A stretch of DNA of 64,000 bases from Isoetes taiwanensis (GCA_021234155.1 JAJEKV010000049.1:10328292-10392291); one strand, 5' to 3'; counted from the stretch's first letter, positions 33,260 through 45,149 are shown. Made by a program: numbers and translations. The notes: a model not told the origin generated them from the sequence alone.

Positions 33260-34710
33260 GGCATTCCAGTTGGTATACACCTCTCATCTAGAGACGCATG
33301 GGATGTCATTATTAAGGGGTTGGAAAGGCATTTGTTCTTGTGGTCCATGGCTAAGTTATCCATGGCTGGTCGTGTAACTGTGGCAAAGTCAGTTCTGAGT
33401 GGTACACATGTCTACATGGCATCCATCTTGCTGGCACCGCATGAACAAAGATGCGACTCATTGTTAAATCTTGTCGGGAACTTCATCCGGGGTGGCAATC
33501 GAAGAAGGAGCTGATGTTAAAGTTAGTTGCGCGAAGTGCATTATGCCTAAACTTTGTGGGGGGCACTGGGGATGATTCACTTTCTTCTCCAGAGCAAGTT
33601 GCTGATTTCTAAGTTCATATGGCGCATTCTCAATAATGCTAATAATTCTCCAGGTCTGCGTCTCATTCACCAGTCTTTACAGATGTGCATTTCCTTTGGC
33701 TCTCCATCCATTAAGCCTCCATGGGCATTATTCTATCCACTTTCTCCATATCCTAATGCATCTCCTTTCCGCAAGGGGTTGCTAGCTGCTTGGGAGACTG
33801 TGCGCACTTTGTTTCAGTTCCATCCAATGGCCCACACAGATCTTACAACCAGTTGTTGGTGGATCTCTTTGGGTGACGACCACGCAGATTGTCCCCTGGT
33901 CTCTTCGGTCCATCCATTGACGCAACGCCGGTGGCGAGCAGCAGGTGTGCTCATGGTATCTGCATGGTATAATGAGACAAGATTGTTGACGTGGAATGAG
34001 TTCAAATTGAAGTTCCTTCTCCTTTGTTGGGACCGGGGCATTTGGAAAAACGTAGCTGCTACACTTCCTCCACACCCACAAGACGTGGCTCCCCAGCTCT
34101 GGGTGGTTCATGGTAGTGTTAAGGAGGAGCACCTGGTGCACTCGATGTATGTGGTCCTGCTTCATCCTGAGGTGTTGCCTCCATCGCCAAAGTGGCCTTT
34201 AATTATCCCCGAGCCTCATCGTAAAGCAATCTGGCGATGGGTATGGGATAAATTGCTTCATCCTAAGCTATCCATTTTATGGTGGCAGGGTAAACACTAT
34301 TGTTCATCGATTTCGTCCAGAAGTCTCTGTGATCTGCCCTCTTTGCACGCAGAGGGATGAGACAATTGAGCACTGCTTTTTCTTGTGTCACCATGTTCGA
34401 CTTGCTTGGCAGTGGCTTCTGAGTCTTTTCCATTGTGACTTGAATAGTCAGCAGGTCCTATTGTCAGTCTATCCTAGTTCTTGGGACAAGTTGGCAAAGA
34501 GGGCTTTCCACTTAGCATCTGCTTGGATCATCTGGTCCATCTGGAAGAGATGAAATCTCCTCATCTTCAAGGGACAGCTCTTTTCAGATACGCAAGTGCT
34601 TAACGATGCCCGTAGTCGCATTGTGAAGGCGTATAAGTGTTCTTCCTTAAAGGATGACATCAAAAGTGTCATTTGGGAGCAATATCTTCAGATTCACACC
34701 TATTCATAGC
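33260..34710 (+). pseudogene. LINE ORF2 C-terminal part with zinc-binding reverse-transcriptase tail
   Basis: Pieces include KLSMAGRVTVAKSVLSGTH (33355), the open stretch 33554-34360, and VICPLCTQRDETIEHCFFLC then HHVRLAWQWL (34330-34420). The CxxC...HCxxxCxxH pattern is the zinc-binding region at the end of plant L1 ORF2. The last open piece 34555-34709 ends at a stop ahead of the 3' untranslated region. Confidence 0.75.
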
Positions 34711-35600
34711 AAACAGTTGTGCTCATGGTGATCTGTGTTCTCTGCTTTTCTATGTTATGTATGTGGTGGGTAGTGTTGCTCTAGTGGATATCTTCTCCAC
34801 TGGGTTTTGAGTCCCCCATGTACTCTTTGTATTCTTTTGAGTAATAAAGGTCCACGTTCATCAAAAAAAAAAAAAAAGGAATATTCATACATAAAAACAT
34901 AAAATTGATATATTAATAATATGTCATGTACAATAGAAATATATGTCATGAAGAGGATCACAAAAGGAGAAAGAAATATGCAAAATAACAAAACTAAATG
35001 TCAAAAGAAGTCACCACATTTATAAAACGTCGTATGTATGCTCATCATTAGAATTTTCAGAATGGTCATTCTCCTCTGTCGCATCGTCATTGTCGTCCTC
35101 ATCATCCTCATCCTCAATATCATCACTGTCATCGTCGTCATCATCGTTCTGGACAGTAATAGAGCATTCACCTTGATGATAAGGGCCCTATCAAGTTCTC
35201 CAACAGCATCCTGAAAAATATAATAACAAACATCTAATTACAAATGGAAAAACAAACTACACAAAGTTAAATTAAACTATAATAATACAAGACAAGTAAA
35301 AAGAACTACTCACATTACTATTCAATGCTCTTGGCAAAGTACCATTATCAGTTAGCCTTCGAAAGAGCTCAGTAGCTCCAAATTCACTTGCCACTTTAAT
35401 ATATTCATTGGTTGGTCGAAAACCATATATTCTCTCCTATAGCAATACAACACTTAAGTTGAAAGATAGTAGTTAACCACTTTAATGACAATGAAATAAA
35501 ATAAAAAACTTACGAATCTATATATAAAAGAAGGTCTCCCACCAGAGACCAAGTGCGAGGGTTTACACACACTTTTCTTTGCTTCCGCCATTCGTTGTGA

Positions 35601-37088
35601 ATGCTTTTGCTCTGGATCCTTCACTCGCTGCAATGCAATCTACAAAACTTTCCATTTGGTGAATATCCAAAGGAAGAAGAAGACTCTTATAAGTCCAATG
35701 CTCAAGTACTCACACCAGAAATTGGATCCTCGAAGAAGCGACGCCGTTTGGATCCAGAGGTTACTCCAAAAAGCCAAAGAGCACGAGGACAAAAGCCAAT
35801 TGATGAGCTCAAAAAGTCTACTTCAAGAGGTGAGAACGAGGATCAATATAATGAGTTCACTATGAAAGACTTTGATATTGGATCTATGGTTTCTAGTGTG
35901 GATGTTGAAATTCATTGTGTTGACATTTGCCAAGCTTATGAGCAATACTCTAGCAAGATAGAATGCCCTTCTTTTAACTCAGTGAGAGACTTTGCGAGGA
36001 GCCATATGAGGAAATCACACAGGTATAGAAGAAGTGGGCTTGCATGCGATTGGGGTTTTGATTTGGTAGTGATCGACTTCCCTACAAATGATCTTCCTGA
36101 TAATACGTGTCTTGAAGTGCCATCTTGGAACACTTGTGCCACCAAGTTAATGCAAGCAGCTTTTTCATTTGGTACATTGTGCCTTGATGATGCAGGATGG
36201 TTAGTATCTATTTGTGCACCAGATCAGACTTCCTTTGTTGAAAAGGAAGGTAGGCTGAAATGTCTTGAAAAATTCAGAACCTATATATTGGAACAAGACA
36301 AACCATTTGGAGTTGTGAGAGATAGGAACGGTTTCATGGAAAATAGATGTTTGACTGTCATTCTTTGGGCACGAAAGGGCATGTCACCCAAATTCGAGAA
36401 GAATGTTGTGCGGATTGGTAAGCACACTTCTGTTCTAGTATGTAAATTTTCAATTTAGTTCATAAAATGCTTTAACTAATTTGCATTTGCAGGTGATGAA
36501 TTGTGCTGTGAAAAATCAATATTACACTATCGTCATGACAAAGGAAGCAGGCTTGCATCAATTACAGATTTTCCGACGCGGCTTTGCAATGAAAAATCTA
36601 TTACTTTTATGGAGTTCTTGATTGCTAACTTGAGTCCTAAAGAAGGGATTGTTCTGGATATGTTCAGTGGTTGCGGCAGTGCTTTAATTGCATCTGCCAT
36701 ATTGTCACGCTATTCCTATGGCCTTGATAGTGATGCCATGTTGGTCGAACATGTTAAGGATCATCGTTTGTAGGCATTGAATGCCTCTAAGGACACAATA
36801 AGGCAATATGAAGTTAACCAATGCCACAACATGAACATTGATTCTGATGATGAGGAGCCACTCGAGGATGAAGAGCCTCCATAGTACGGTATTTGAGTTG
36901 TTTATTTTTACTTACATCTATGTATATTAATTTTTGATTAGCTATCATGTTTCTATTAATGTAGTGTTCTTCCTATGTATGCAGAAACCATGGAAATTTC
37001 ATTATCTCAAATGCCTACGCCCAAGTGCAAGATAGACAAAAAGCAAAGGCGTTGTATTCTTGTTGATGATGAATGTGAGGAAACATGA
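35601..37088 (+). pseudogene. N4/N6-type (beta-class) DNA methyltransferase gene, two in-frame stops
   Basis: Three plus-strand exons: about 35601-36418, 36493-36888 and 36985-37088, with clean GT/AG introns that keep frame. A Lys/Arg-rich N-terminal part (SSKKRRRLDPEV, nuclear-signal-like) precedes the methylase. Residues 154-162 read DLVVIDFPT, where a DPPY-like motif IV is expected. The 36640-36745 segment reads GIVLDMFSGCGSALIASAIL and then YGLDSDAMLVEHVK, the motif I SAM-binding loop. Motif IV before motif I is the beta-class order of bacterial restriction-type methylases, unlike plant CMT/DRM/MET1 or MT-A70 enzymes. TAG codons at 36771 and 36882 interrupt an otherwise coherent reading ending EETMEISLSQMP ... 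ECEET and TGA. The first exon may start earlier. DFPT for DPPY also argues against activity. Confidence 0.7.
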
Positions 37089-37675
37089 GTGTGATTTTAT
37101 TGTCTATTGGTTGCAAAACTATTATCTATTAGGATTCAACTATATCGTCATTTTTTCTTGCAATTTGTTATATGCATAGCATCTTTTTCTGACATTGCAA
37201 TTTTGATCTAGAAAATTAATATTTCTTGAATTTAAAGTTTGGGTCTTTAAGCCTAATCATCCTGCATAAACAAAAACACGACTTTCATAAATGAAGTTAA
37301 CACCAACTACAGTTTCTTTCAATTATAAATGAAAGACTATTGAATGAACATATGTTCACAAATAAAGTCAATATCAACTATAGAACCCTTTAAATACAAA
37401 TGGAAAGTTGCAAAATTAATAAAAACCCTCCAAACCATTTCTAAAAAAACCCTCTAAAATTTCGCACTCAAACAGACAAGCATACTAAAACATTTAATAT
37501 ACCTTGAAGCCGTTTGCACTTATATTCTCAGGTACAAGCACTTTTGACCAATCAAGGAAGTTTTTTTTAATCCCTCTTTAGTTTCTTAATAACATGTTCC
37601 CTTCATAAAAAAGAAGTAACAATTGCAATAAGCAATCCAAAATAAACAAGTATCAAACTCATCAATTATTTTTGC
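37089..37675. other. Intergenic or intron, no gene seen
   Basis: AT-rich. It has two partial copies of a cttcataaatgaagttaaca-like stretch (about 37280 and 37355) and no coding signal. Confidence 0.4.
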
Positions 37676-39109
37676 TTACCTTTTCCTTCTGAGGTAACTA
37701 CCCATCATGCGAGTTATGATTTTCCAATTGAAGTGTTTGTACTTATTTATGGCAGGAAATTCCCGACGTAATGCTTCTCGCACGCCTTCTATTTCCCGCT
37801 GGTTGTAACCTCCAGGCCACTCCCCATCTAGACTGAATATATGAGAAATTTTTACATCCACCAAATTGTATAATCTGTTGTAAAAGTGATCGCCCCACGA
37901 GTTCCTTTCTGGAATATGTTCACTACAATACAAAAAAAACATATGAAAATGGAGATCTTCATCATCTAAACTTAGCTAAACTTTTATGCTTACATAGTAA
38001 ACCTAGGGCCTTCATCCGGTTTTTTTTGTGCATCTTGAACCACAACTTCTGGTTCATCTCGATCCTTTCGTTTCTTATGATGACTATGCATGTTGTCACC
38101 ACCCAATCCAACATCTTGAGGTCGTGTTCCACTTGATTTAGTCCTGCAAAGTAAGGTATGATTAAGAACATTCTTAAGAAATGAAATAATGGCTTCCAAA
38201 GATCTAAAATAGTGTGATACAAACTTAAAAAGAACAACCACAAAGAAAACCACAAAAGTTCGAAACCAAGAAAATCAAATTAAGCGGATCAAATGCATCT
38301 AGTTGTCAAACAAGACTTATAAACATGCATGCATAATAGCCTTGCTAAAGAAAATCTTAAAGCTTTTAGATAAAAATAAAGGGACATAAACATACTTTCA
38401 AAAGTCTTTTTCAAGGTTCCTTGTTATATGCAAGTTCGTGCTTTTCCTCCTGCGCCTACTACTTTCGTGCACGCTATTATCACTGCTACGTCTTGAAGCA
38501 TCAAAACTTTGATGTTGTGGCATACTAGCCATAACATATGCCACTACTTGGCGAAGCATCTCGGCACTCAAACCAGCAATACAAGGAGGTGGTTGATTGG
38601 TGGGAGGTACTAGATTATTGCTTGGAGGTGGCCCTGAAAATGTATAGTAATCCAGAATTTAAAAAATTACTACATGCAAATAGTGAGAAATTCATTGAAT
38701 AAATCTGAAAGATAGGCACCTGATCGCTCATTGTTATGTGAAGGTGGTCTCCTACCACTACCCGATTGATTGCCTTGAGAAAATTGTTGCCCTGCAATGT
38801 ATGATAAATATTATAAGCAATAAGGAGAAATAAACAAGTGAATTTAAAGAATAAACCTTAACTACGGTCATCCAAGCGGTCATTGTTATGCGAGGGTGGT
38901 CTTCCCCCACTATCTGGTTGATAGCCTTGAGAAAATTGTTGCCATGAAATGTATGTTATAAGCAATAACGAGAAATAAACAAGTGACATTAAAAAATAAA
39001 CCTGAGATATGGTCATCGACTCGGTCACTAGTATGTGGAGGTGGTCTTCCCCCACTACCACTACCAGTTTGAGTTACGTTCAAATGTGGTTGCCCTGAGA
39101 GGAATGCTG

Positions 39110-40450
39110 AAAGACTTTGAGCAATGATGAGAAATAAAAAGTGACTTGAGAGGAATTTATTGAATACACCTGGAGTGTGGTCACTCGACCGATCATTGTT
39201 TTGTGATAGCTATCTACTCCTGGTCTTTCTATGCTCTGGAAGCTAATTTTTTTTTTTTTAACAATGGCATGGATTATAAATAACATAGAAAAAGCACATT
39301 ATTACCACGCTGATGAGGTGCGCCTGCCGCTTGCGCTTCGGGAGGAAAGAGAATGGACCATACAAATGTACATAAAGCCAAACAAAGCATGGGAAGCATC
39401 AGATTAAATATAAGTACACAAGAGGGGACTAAAAAGTAAAGTTCATACCAAGTAGAAGGAACGACATAATAGTAGTCTGTGTTGAACAAAGATTGAATCC
39501 GAATATTAACGCAACCACCACAAGCAACGTAACAAGTCCACCCATCTTATATGTCTATTCAGCCAAGAAATGATCCCGCATACCTAAGCAGAGAATTAGT
39601 TATATCAGAAATAAGCCTATATGTAGAAAACATATGCAATCCTAGCATTCTGATACATGTACCTGCTTTAAGCAAAAGCCCACAAACCACTATTTTGTAA
39701 TTCATTAGATTCTCTAGTCTGTACGCACAAGCAATAAGGTCCACGATTTTTGCTATATGCTCAGGATCATGAATAAGAATGCTAGTTCCAATATAGCATA
39801 ACCATCATTCAATTAAATTGGGATTATGTCTGGTCCAAAATCGCGCCGAATAGGCTTATTATAGGCCATTTTAGCTATATAACCATGTGTTGAATTTGAT
39901 GAAACTTGTAAAATACGATGGAATTTAACCTAAAAATTTTATGTTTTGGCAACATAAAAACCTAAAAAATTGCATATTTTAAACACAATTATCCGCAACC
40001 GCGAAATTTGTAGAGTAAAATAACAAGTATATTTGAATAACTAACTGCAAGCAAGTCCTTATTTTGAAATGAAAATCGCTACCTTTGGCGATTTTTGTGG
40101 ACATAAACATACTACATTTATGCAGATTCAACTCAAATATTTATACAAACAATAAAATTTATGTCCTACAAAATGGTCAAAACAGACGATTTTACAAACG
40201 TGAAGAGTCTTTATAATGCTCCCGATCGCGATTTTATCCTGCCCAAAATACTTAAAATGTCCTACAAAATAGTTAAAAAAACAGTTTTAGAGAAAAATAA
40301 TAACAAAAACATCCTACAAAAAGCAGGTTAAAAGAACAACGTTTTATGGAAAAAGTAAATACAAAATCGCGCCGGGGCGCGATTTAACAAGGACAATCAC
40401 TCTCAAATGTCCTTAAAATGTCCAAAAATGACAAAAATAAAGAATAGGCT
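39110..40450. other. No gene seen
   Basis: AT-rich, with short minus-strand open frames (39274-39489, 39559-39744) that have hydrophobic composition but no clear splice borders. They could be upstream exons of the minus-strand gene; I cannot support this. From 39830 to 40450 there are scattered copies of aaatcgcgccg/aatcgcgatt motifs. Confidence 0.35.
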
Positions 40451-40452
40451 AA

Positions 40453-40475
40453 CCTCAAATCGGCGGTGGCGTTTT

Positions 40476-40508
<33 letters not shown>

Positions 40509-40540
40509 CTTCACCGGCACTCACCTCAAATCGGCGCCGG
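40453..40540. repeat. Poly(T) run flanked by a 13-bp direct repeat
   Basis: cctcaaatcggcg occurs just before and just after a segment that is mostly a run of about thirty T. The flanking copies look like a target duplication around an inserted poly(A) tail on the minus strand, with nearly no body. Confidence 0.7.
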
Positions 40541-40929
40541 TAGCGATTTCAACTATGGGCTCTTCACAAAACCCCGCAACATCACGAAATTGAGCAAATT
40601 TTAATCCTGCAACATCACGAAAATTGAGCAAATTTCCCGCTTTGATCTTGAAATTAGCGGTAAACACTTCAAAGTAGGTCGGTTTGACAGTTAGATCATG
40701 CCCAATCCCAAAGCCCCTTCAATAATTGTGATTTTGAGCATTTTTGGGCTGATTCAACATCGAGAATTTGTATTGCAAACAAGCAACCGTGGAATCAAGT
40801 CAAAATTACAAGGGCTTCTCTCCGACAATCTGGACTATTACCATCCCGCCGAAGTCTACCTAGCAATAACAGAGTAATATCTAGAAGAGATAGATATTGG
40901 TAGTATACCTAGCAGTATCCAGAAGAGAT

Positions 40930-41395
40930 AACGGGCTGTGCTCCAAGTGCTTCATCCACCAGTGTTCCATCCGCCAGTGCTCCAAGCGCCCACCACATTC
41001 TGATTCGATTTGGAAAAGCTCGATGGAAAACCCCGTGGAAAAAGATCGATGTGGAAAGCCTGTGGAAAACCTACCCGATATGGTAAAAGAGGCGTGGACC
41101 TCTTTGTTGAGAAAACGAAGAAACACAAAATAAAAAACTGGCTAGCAACTAAAAAGCGAAGAGGGAGTAAAAGAAAAGGGACGGGCGGGAATTTAGAGGA
41201 GGGAAAAAAATAAGGAGAGGGAGCAAAAGAATAGGAGACGAAAAAAGGGGGGAAAACGGACGGGCGGGAATCTCAAATTTGAAAATTGAAAACGAAAACA
41301 AGAAAGGCGGATGGAGAGAAAAAACAAAAAAAATGGCGGACGGGGAATAAAAAACAAAAAAAACGCGGACGGAAAAAAGTACCAAAATTAAGACA
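40930..41395 (+). repeat. Short direct repeats and purine-rich tract
   Basis: 40940-40995 has copies of ccgccagtgctcc-like units. 41140-41395 is G/A-rich with repeated gacgggcgggaa and gcggacgg units. No coding signal. Confidence 0.6.
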
Positions 41396-41517
41396 TATTC
41401 TCAATTTTTTTGAATGATGGTTGCATGTAAATACTAACAAAATTTAGCCATCGTGCAGTTACTTGAGCTACAGGATTGGACTAAGTAAATGCTTGAAAGG
41501 CTGAGATGGCCAATCTA

Positions 41518-41729
41518 TGATTTGCATGCAGCCAAGTGTGAACAGTAAAAGCTTTGTAATTATATTTAAAAAGCAAGATATGTTAAGAAACAGATCAGAC
41601 TTTGGAAAAAACACAGCGTATGATTTGCGTGCAACCAAGTATGAACAGTAAAAAAGCTTTTTAATTATATTTAAAAAGCAAGCCATGTTAGGAAACAGAC
41701 CAGACTTTGGACACAAAAAACACAGCTTG
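41518..41729 (+). repeat. About 102-bp tandem duplication
   Basis: atgatttgcatgcagccaag and on (41518-41619) is repeated with some changes at 41620-41729. No coding sense. Confidence 0.85.
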
Positions 41730-42243
41730 ATCCTCGCCTCTAAAGTCAGTAAAATTAAAAAATGCATGCATAAAAAGACAATAAGCACATCAACGGCACA
41801 TCAGGCTATTACCTTTGTGTTTGATCTCTTGCCTGTATGGTGAATGGGAGAGAAGGGGCCAATAGAGAAATCCGTTGGATTTACTGCATTGCACAGAGCT
41901 TGTGCAAGAGGTTAGAAGGACGAAGTGGATCTTTTCATCATTGTAATTGCATGTTGCAGCTCGGTATGCCTTGTAATATGCCTGCTTGTTTTTGTTACTT
42001 CCAGAATGGGAAGCTTCACAGAATCGTAGCTCCAACTAAGAAATTTGAATGGGTGATCAGTCCTAATAAGGTGGGCCTTTTTATGCCGATTTTGCACTCA
42101 AAAGGGTAATTGAAGGGACAGATAACACCAAAAGAGGTCATCAAAGCATGATAATCAGAAGAGATCATCCGGGCAAGGTAATCGACCAGGTCATTCATGC
42201 CAGATTTAAGCTAATATTTTAAACCTTAAACCTTAACAAATAC
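41730..42243. other. No assigned gene
   Basis: Short frames exist on both strands (for example 41837-42109 plus and 42016-42198 minus) without splice support or known motifs. It lies just 3' of the SET-domain gene remains and could hold its last exons. Confidence 0.3.
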
Positions 42244-42792
42244 CTTTTGTGGTGCTTTGTCAGGTCCATCCAAAATCACAAATCTTGAATCTCTTCTGGC
42301 CCTGTAATGAAGCTCTATGTTTCGTTACCAGCAATAAACAAGGCATATAGCAAAAAGAAATGGCAGAACAAACACATAAATGGAGCTTTGTATTGCTCTT
42401 TGGAATCCCTTGCTGCATCTTGCCTTCCTTTGTTCCTAAGTAATAACTTTAGTATTTTGTGATTAGATCTAGTCGACCTAATTGTTCTTCCGGAAAACAA
42501 TACAAACCCGTAAAACCACTGTAAAAACTGCAATGTGGTGATGGGATAAGCGCAAGAACGCACCTGCATCGCCATTTGTCATCGGAGTAGCAGCAAGTAG
42601 GTCGGCAATGATCTTCCCGCTTTTTTCAGAATGTAGAAGAAACTGGCCAACAATTTTGTGATTCATATTTCGACTGACATTTGAAAATTTGGCACTGACC
42701 ACTACCAACCAAATTTTGACCATTACAATTTCTTATCAACATACTAGTAACGTATCCACGACGCCAAAATTCGTTGCGATGCGTGGTATTTC

Positions 42793-42823
<31 letters not shown>

Positions 42824-43920
42824 AACAATTAAATACAAAGTGATTATTTAGAGATTAGCGATTTAGAATTACCAACTAGGAAAGATAACCTGGATGTTCG
42901 AGAGCCTGGAAATAGAAGAAGAAGAAGAAGAAGAGATTTTAACGTCACGCCACAAGGCAGCTAGATGTGTCTCCCCCTCCACCACAATGAGCTCCTTATC
43001 ATAAGAGTGTCGTGCAATCCCTTCATCGCCAACACCTTCCTCGTATTCTAAATCATCCAAATCAATATCAGGAAGAGGATGAAGAGCCTCTAACATGTCA
43101 AACATCGGCTCTTCAGTACAAAACTCAAAAGGAGAGGGAGCATTTGCAGGTAACTCTTGTTCTTGTCTCATTGCGCTCTCGAGAACTTTCCTATGCTTGG
43201 GATTGAGAACCCGTGGGTCAGGTCGAATATCCTACAAGAGATGACATCATACATTTTGGAATCAAAATCAGAAGAAAAAGAAGAGCATTACAAGATTTTT
43301 AATGTATATTAATGTATCATCAATATATATTAGTGACATACATACTAGGAATAATATGTGATGGATATAATGTCAATTATTATGTCCATTAAGGATGTAT
43401 TTATGCACTTCATCCGATTGGTGGAAGAGGCCTATCATACTCATAATTGATGAACAACTCATCTCCAACTTCTATTGTTCGAATAGCATACACCATGATG
43501 AACCCGTTCTTAACGTCTCTTGTAAAAAATTCTTCCTTCCCTCCTTGACATTCTACAAATTGACAATTACATAGTACATGATCATCAATTGAACTATTGA
43601 TAAACCCTGCAATATTCCCATGGTGCAATGGGCGACCATCAACGAATCTCAAATGAGTATAATCGGCATCTTCCCTAACAGATTGTGCATTGGAATATGC
43701 GCCAAGCATGTTGCGACAATTTTTGCCATGTGTCCCAATCATATTCAGGGCCTACATAAGGCATTAGCAGAACAATTGTGCCTGGATGGACCTCTATTCG
43801 TGTGGCTGAGATAAGCCCCAATCCTGCATTTGGACACTTATGACTGCGCATTATTATATATCTCCCTCCCCAATAACTGAACTCATTATCATACACAATG
43901 GGATGCTCTACAGGCCACAA
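42244..43920 (-). pseudogene. SET-domain protein, broken
   Basis: Minus strand. The segment 43740-43920 reads GLGLISATRIEVHPGTIVLL and MPYVGPEYD, the usual start of a SET domain (GxGLFA ... G..I). After a one-base frame change near 43740 the next segment reads GRPLHHGNIAGFINSS, CNCQFVECQGG and IEVGDELFINYEYDR, corresponding to the NH/FIN-S and ELxxDY SET motifs. A stop follows at 43410. Further exons with good borders are 42890-43231 (starts DIRPDPRVLNPKHRK, acidic) and 42244-42301 (RARRDSRFVILDGPD). SET proteins transfer methyl groups to lysines, often on histones. The FINHSC box is FINSSI here and the frame is broken, so activity is unlikely. It lies among mobile-element genes. Confidence 0.6.
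42793..42820. repeat. Poly(T) run of 28
   Basis: An uninterrupted T run (poly(A) on the minus strand) within an intron of the SET-domain gene remains. It may mark a decayed retroposon tail. Confidence 0.8.
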
Positions 43921-44524
43921 TCAACCGTGGTCAAAGGGAAAAACAGAGAGCGAAGAAAAAAGGAGAGCTGGAACATGAAGAGCAGTAAAAAATTGAAAAA
44001 ATAAGGACATATAATAAAGCTTAAAGAGATAAACACTAGAAGGGAACAAGCAACTAGTAGATCTTGCCAGAATAGGAGATTTAATGTAAATAAGATACAC
44101 CAAGCAAATATCAGAAAATGAAATAGATAACCTAAGAGAGAAATACAAGAGTAGAAAGGGGCAGAAAAAGAAAGAGGTTAATCAACCTGAGAAAAAAGGT
44201 TAAGCACATAAAGCATTCTAGATTATCTTGTACAGATTTAAACAACAAAGAATGATAACCACCAAAAAGCACAATTTCATTATAATGGGAAAATTTTTAG
44301 TAAACTGGAATTTTTTTATTATGGGGGTTGTATAGACCTTATCAGGGTACAATTACCACCAGATCATAGACCTTATCTGGGGGTTCTATACACGTCGTGC
44401 ATCTGTATCATACATACATGAATATTTAGAGAACATAATAACACGGTATCATATACCAACTTCCAAACACAATAGAGACCAAAGTATGAACTATGTATGT
44501 CCCTAGTAACCTTCCCCCAGGTTC
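43921..44524. other. No gene seen
   Basis: Purine-rich AT-rich sequence upstream of the SET segment, with no coding signal. Confidence 0.4.
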
Positions 44525-45141
44525 CTAACCCCTTCCCCTTCCCCTTCCCCTTTCCCTTCGCCTGCGAGGTCTAACCCACGCATCTGGGTTAGGAGTCAAG
44601 AGCTCACGCTCATCCCATCTTGATTCTTCCCACCATATGGGGTACCTAGTCATTAGAAAAATAATTCCACGGATAATACTCACGGAAGAAGAAGCGGACC
44701 CAACTCCACAAAAAACGTTGTACTCATTGTAGTACACCCTAATAAGGCCATACATCGTCTCCCTTACAAATTTCATGAATGAACTTCGATATGTATGCAT
44801 CGAGAGAGTGTGCTAAATATCCAAAGACGAAGAAGAGGCCTCAATTGTTTGTAGCATCTCGTCCGGATAAGGAGGGGGTTCAAGCATTCCCCTCATTGCA
44901 AGTCTCCTATAACATTCGGATGGATTAATTTCCATCGGTGGCTCATGACCACAATCAAATCGCTCGAATGAAGTTGATCAACTCCATTGTAAGCTCCTTG
45001 GTGGGGCCCGGGCGCAACCTCCCTCCAAGAAATGGTCCCATAGCTCATCCATTCCGGGCCGCCTGAGAATGCAGGGCATGCTTGCGTGCCTTCCGAGTAG
45101 CCCGGGGAGGATTGGGTCCAATCATTTGCAAAAGCAAGCAA
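44525..45141 (-). pseudogene. Minus-strand coding remains, unknown family
   Basis: Open pieces 44893-45141 (MLAFANDWTQSSPGYSEG, DLIVVMSHRWKLIHPN) and 44525-44800 (FMKFVRETMYGLIRVYYNEY) are linked in a third frame by RRLAMRGMLEPPPYPDEM and a stop at about 44815. They look like one gene broken by frameshifts. The tail is Arg/Gly-rich from a cccctt repeat. It lies upstream of the SET remains on the same strand and might be their N-terminal part. No family is recognised. Confidence 0.3.
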
Positions 45142-45149
45142 GGATCACC

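Larger units (their letters stand above)
30481..34878 (+). mobile_element. L1-type LINE with poly(A) tail, decayed
   Basis: Plus-strand LINE with, in order, a Pro/Ser-rich fragment (30508-30741), endonuclease, reverse transcriptase, and a C-terminal zinc-binding region. An AATAAA signal lies at about 34845 and the A-tract at 34864-34878. The sequence before the start (aaaaaaaagatatt near 30466) and after the tail (aaaaaaaaggaatatt) are similar, as expected for a target duplication made at an A-rich L1 target. The coding sequence has many frameshifts and stops. It is inserted in or beside the CACTA end. Confidence 0.8.
35020..39094 (-). pseudogene. Multi-exon gene with repeated PPSHNN exons, unknown function (probably transposon-borne)
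   Basis: Minus-strand exons with good splice borders: 39002-39094 (QTGSGSGGRPPPHTSD), about 38868-38944 (decayed copy), 38720-38791 (QSGSGRRPPSHNNERSG), 38396-38633 (LSAEMLRQVVAYVMASMPQ), 37994-38143 (SGTRPQDVGLGGD), and 37680-37922 (HFYNRLYNLVDVKISHIF, then FNWKIITRMMGSYLRRKR). Then come about 35514-35640 (KSVCKPSHLVSGGRPSFIYR), 35314-35436 (ERIYGFRPTNEYIKVASEFG) and a last exon 35020-35210 rich in Asp/Glu. The first three exons are copies of one Pro/Gly-rich unit; the middle copy has lost its acceptor and has a stop. The long basic exon may bind DNA. Linking the two halves across the methyltransferase gene is inference. Confidence 0.4.
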
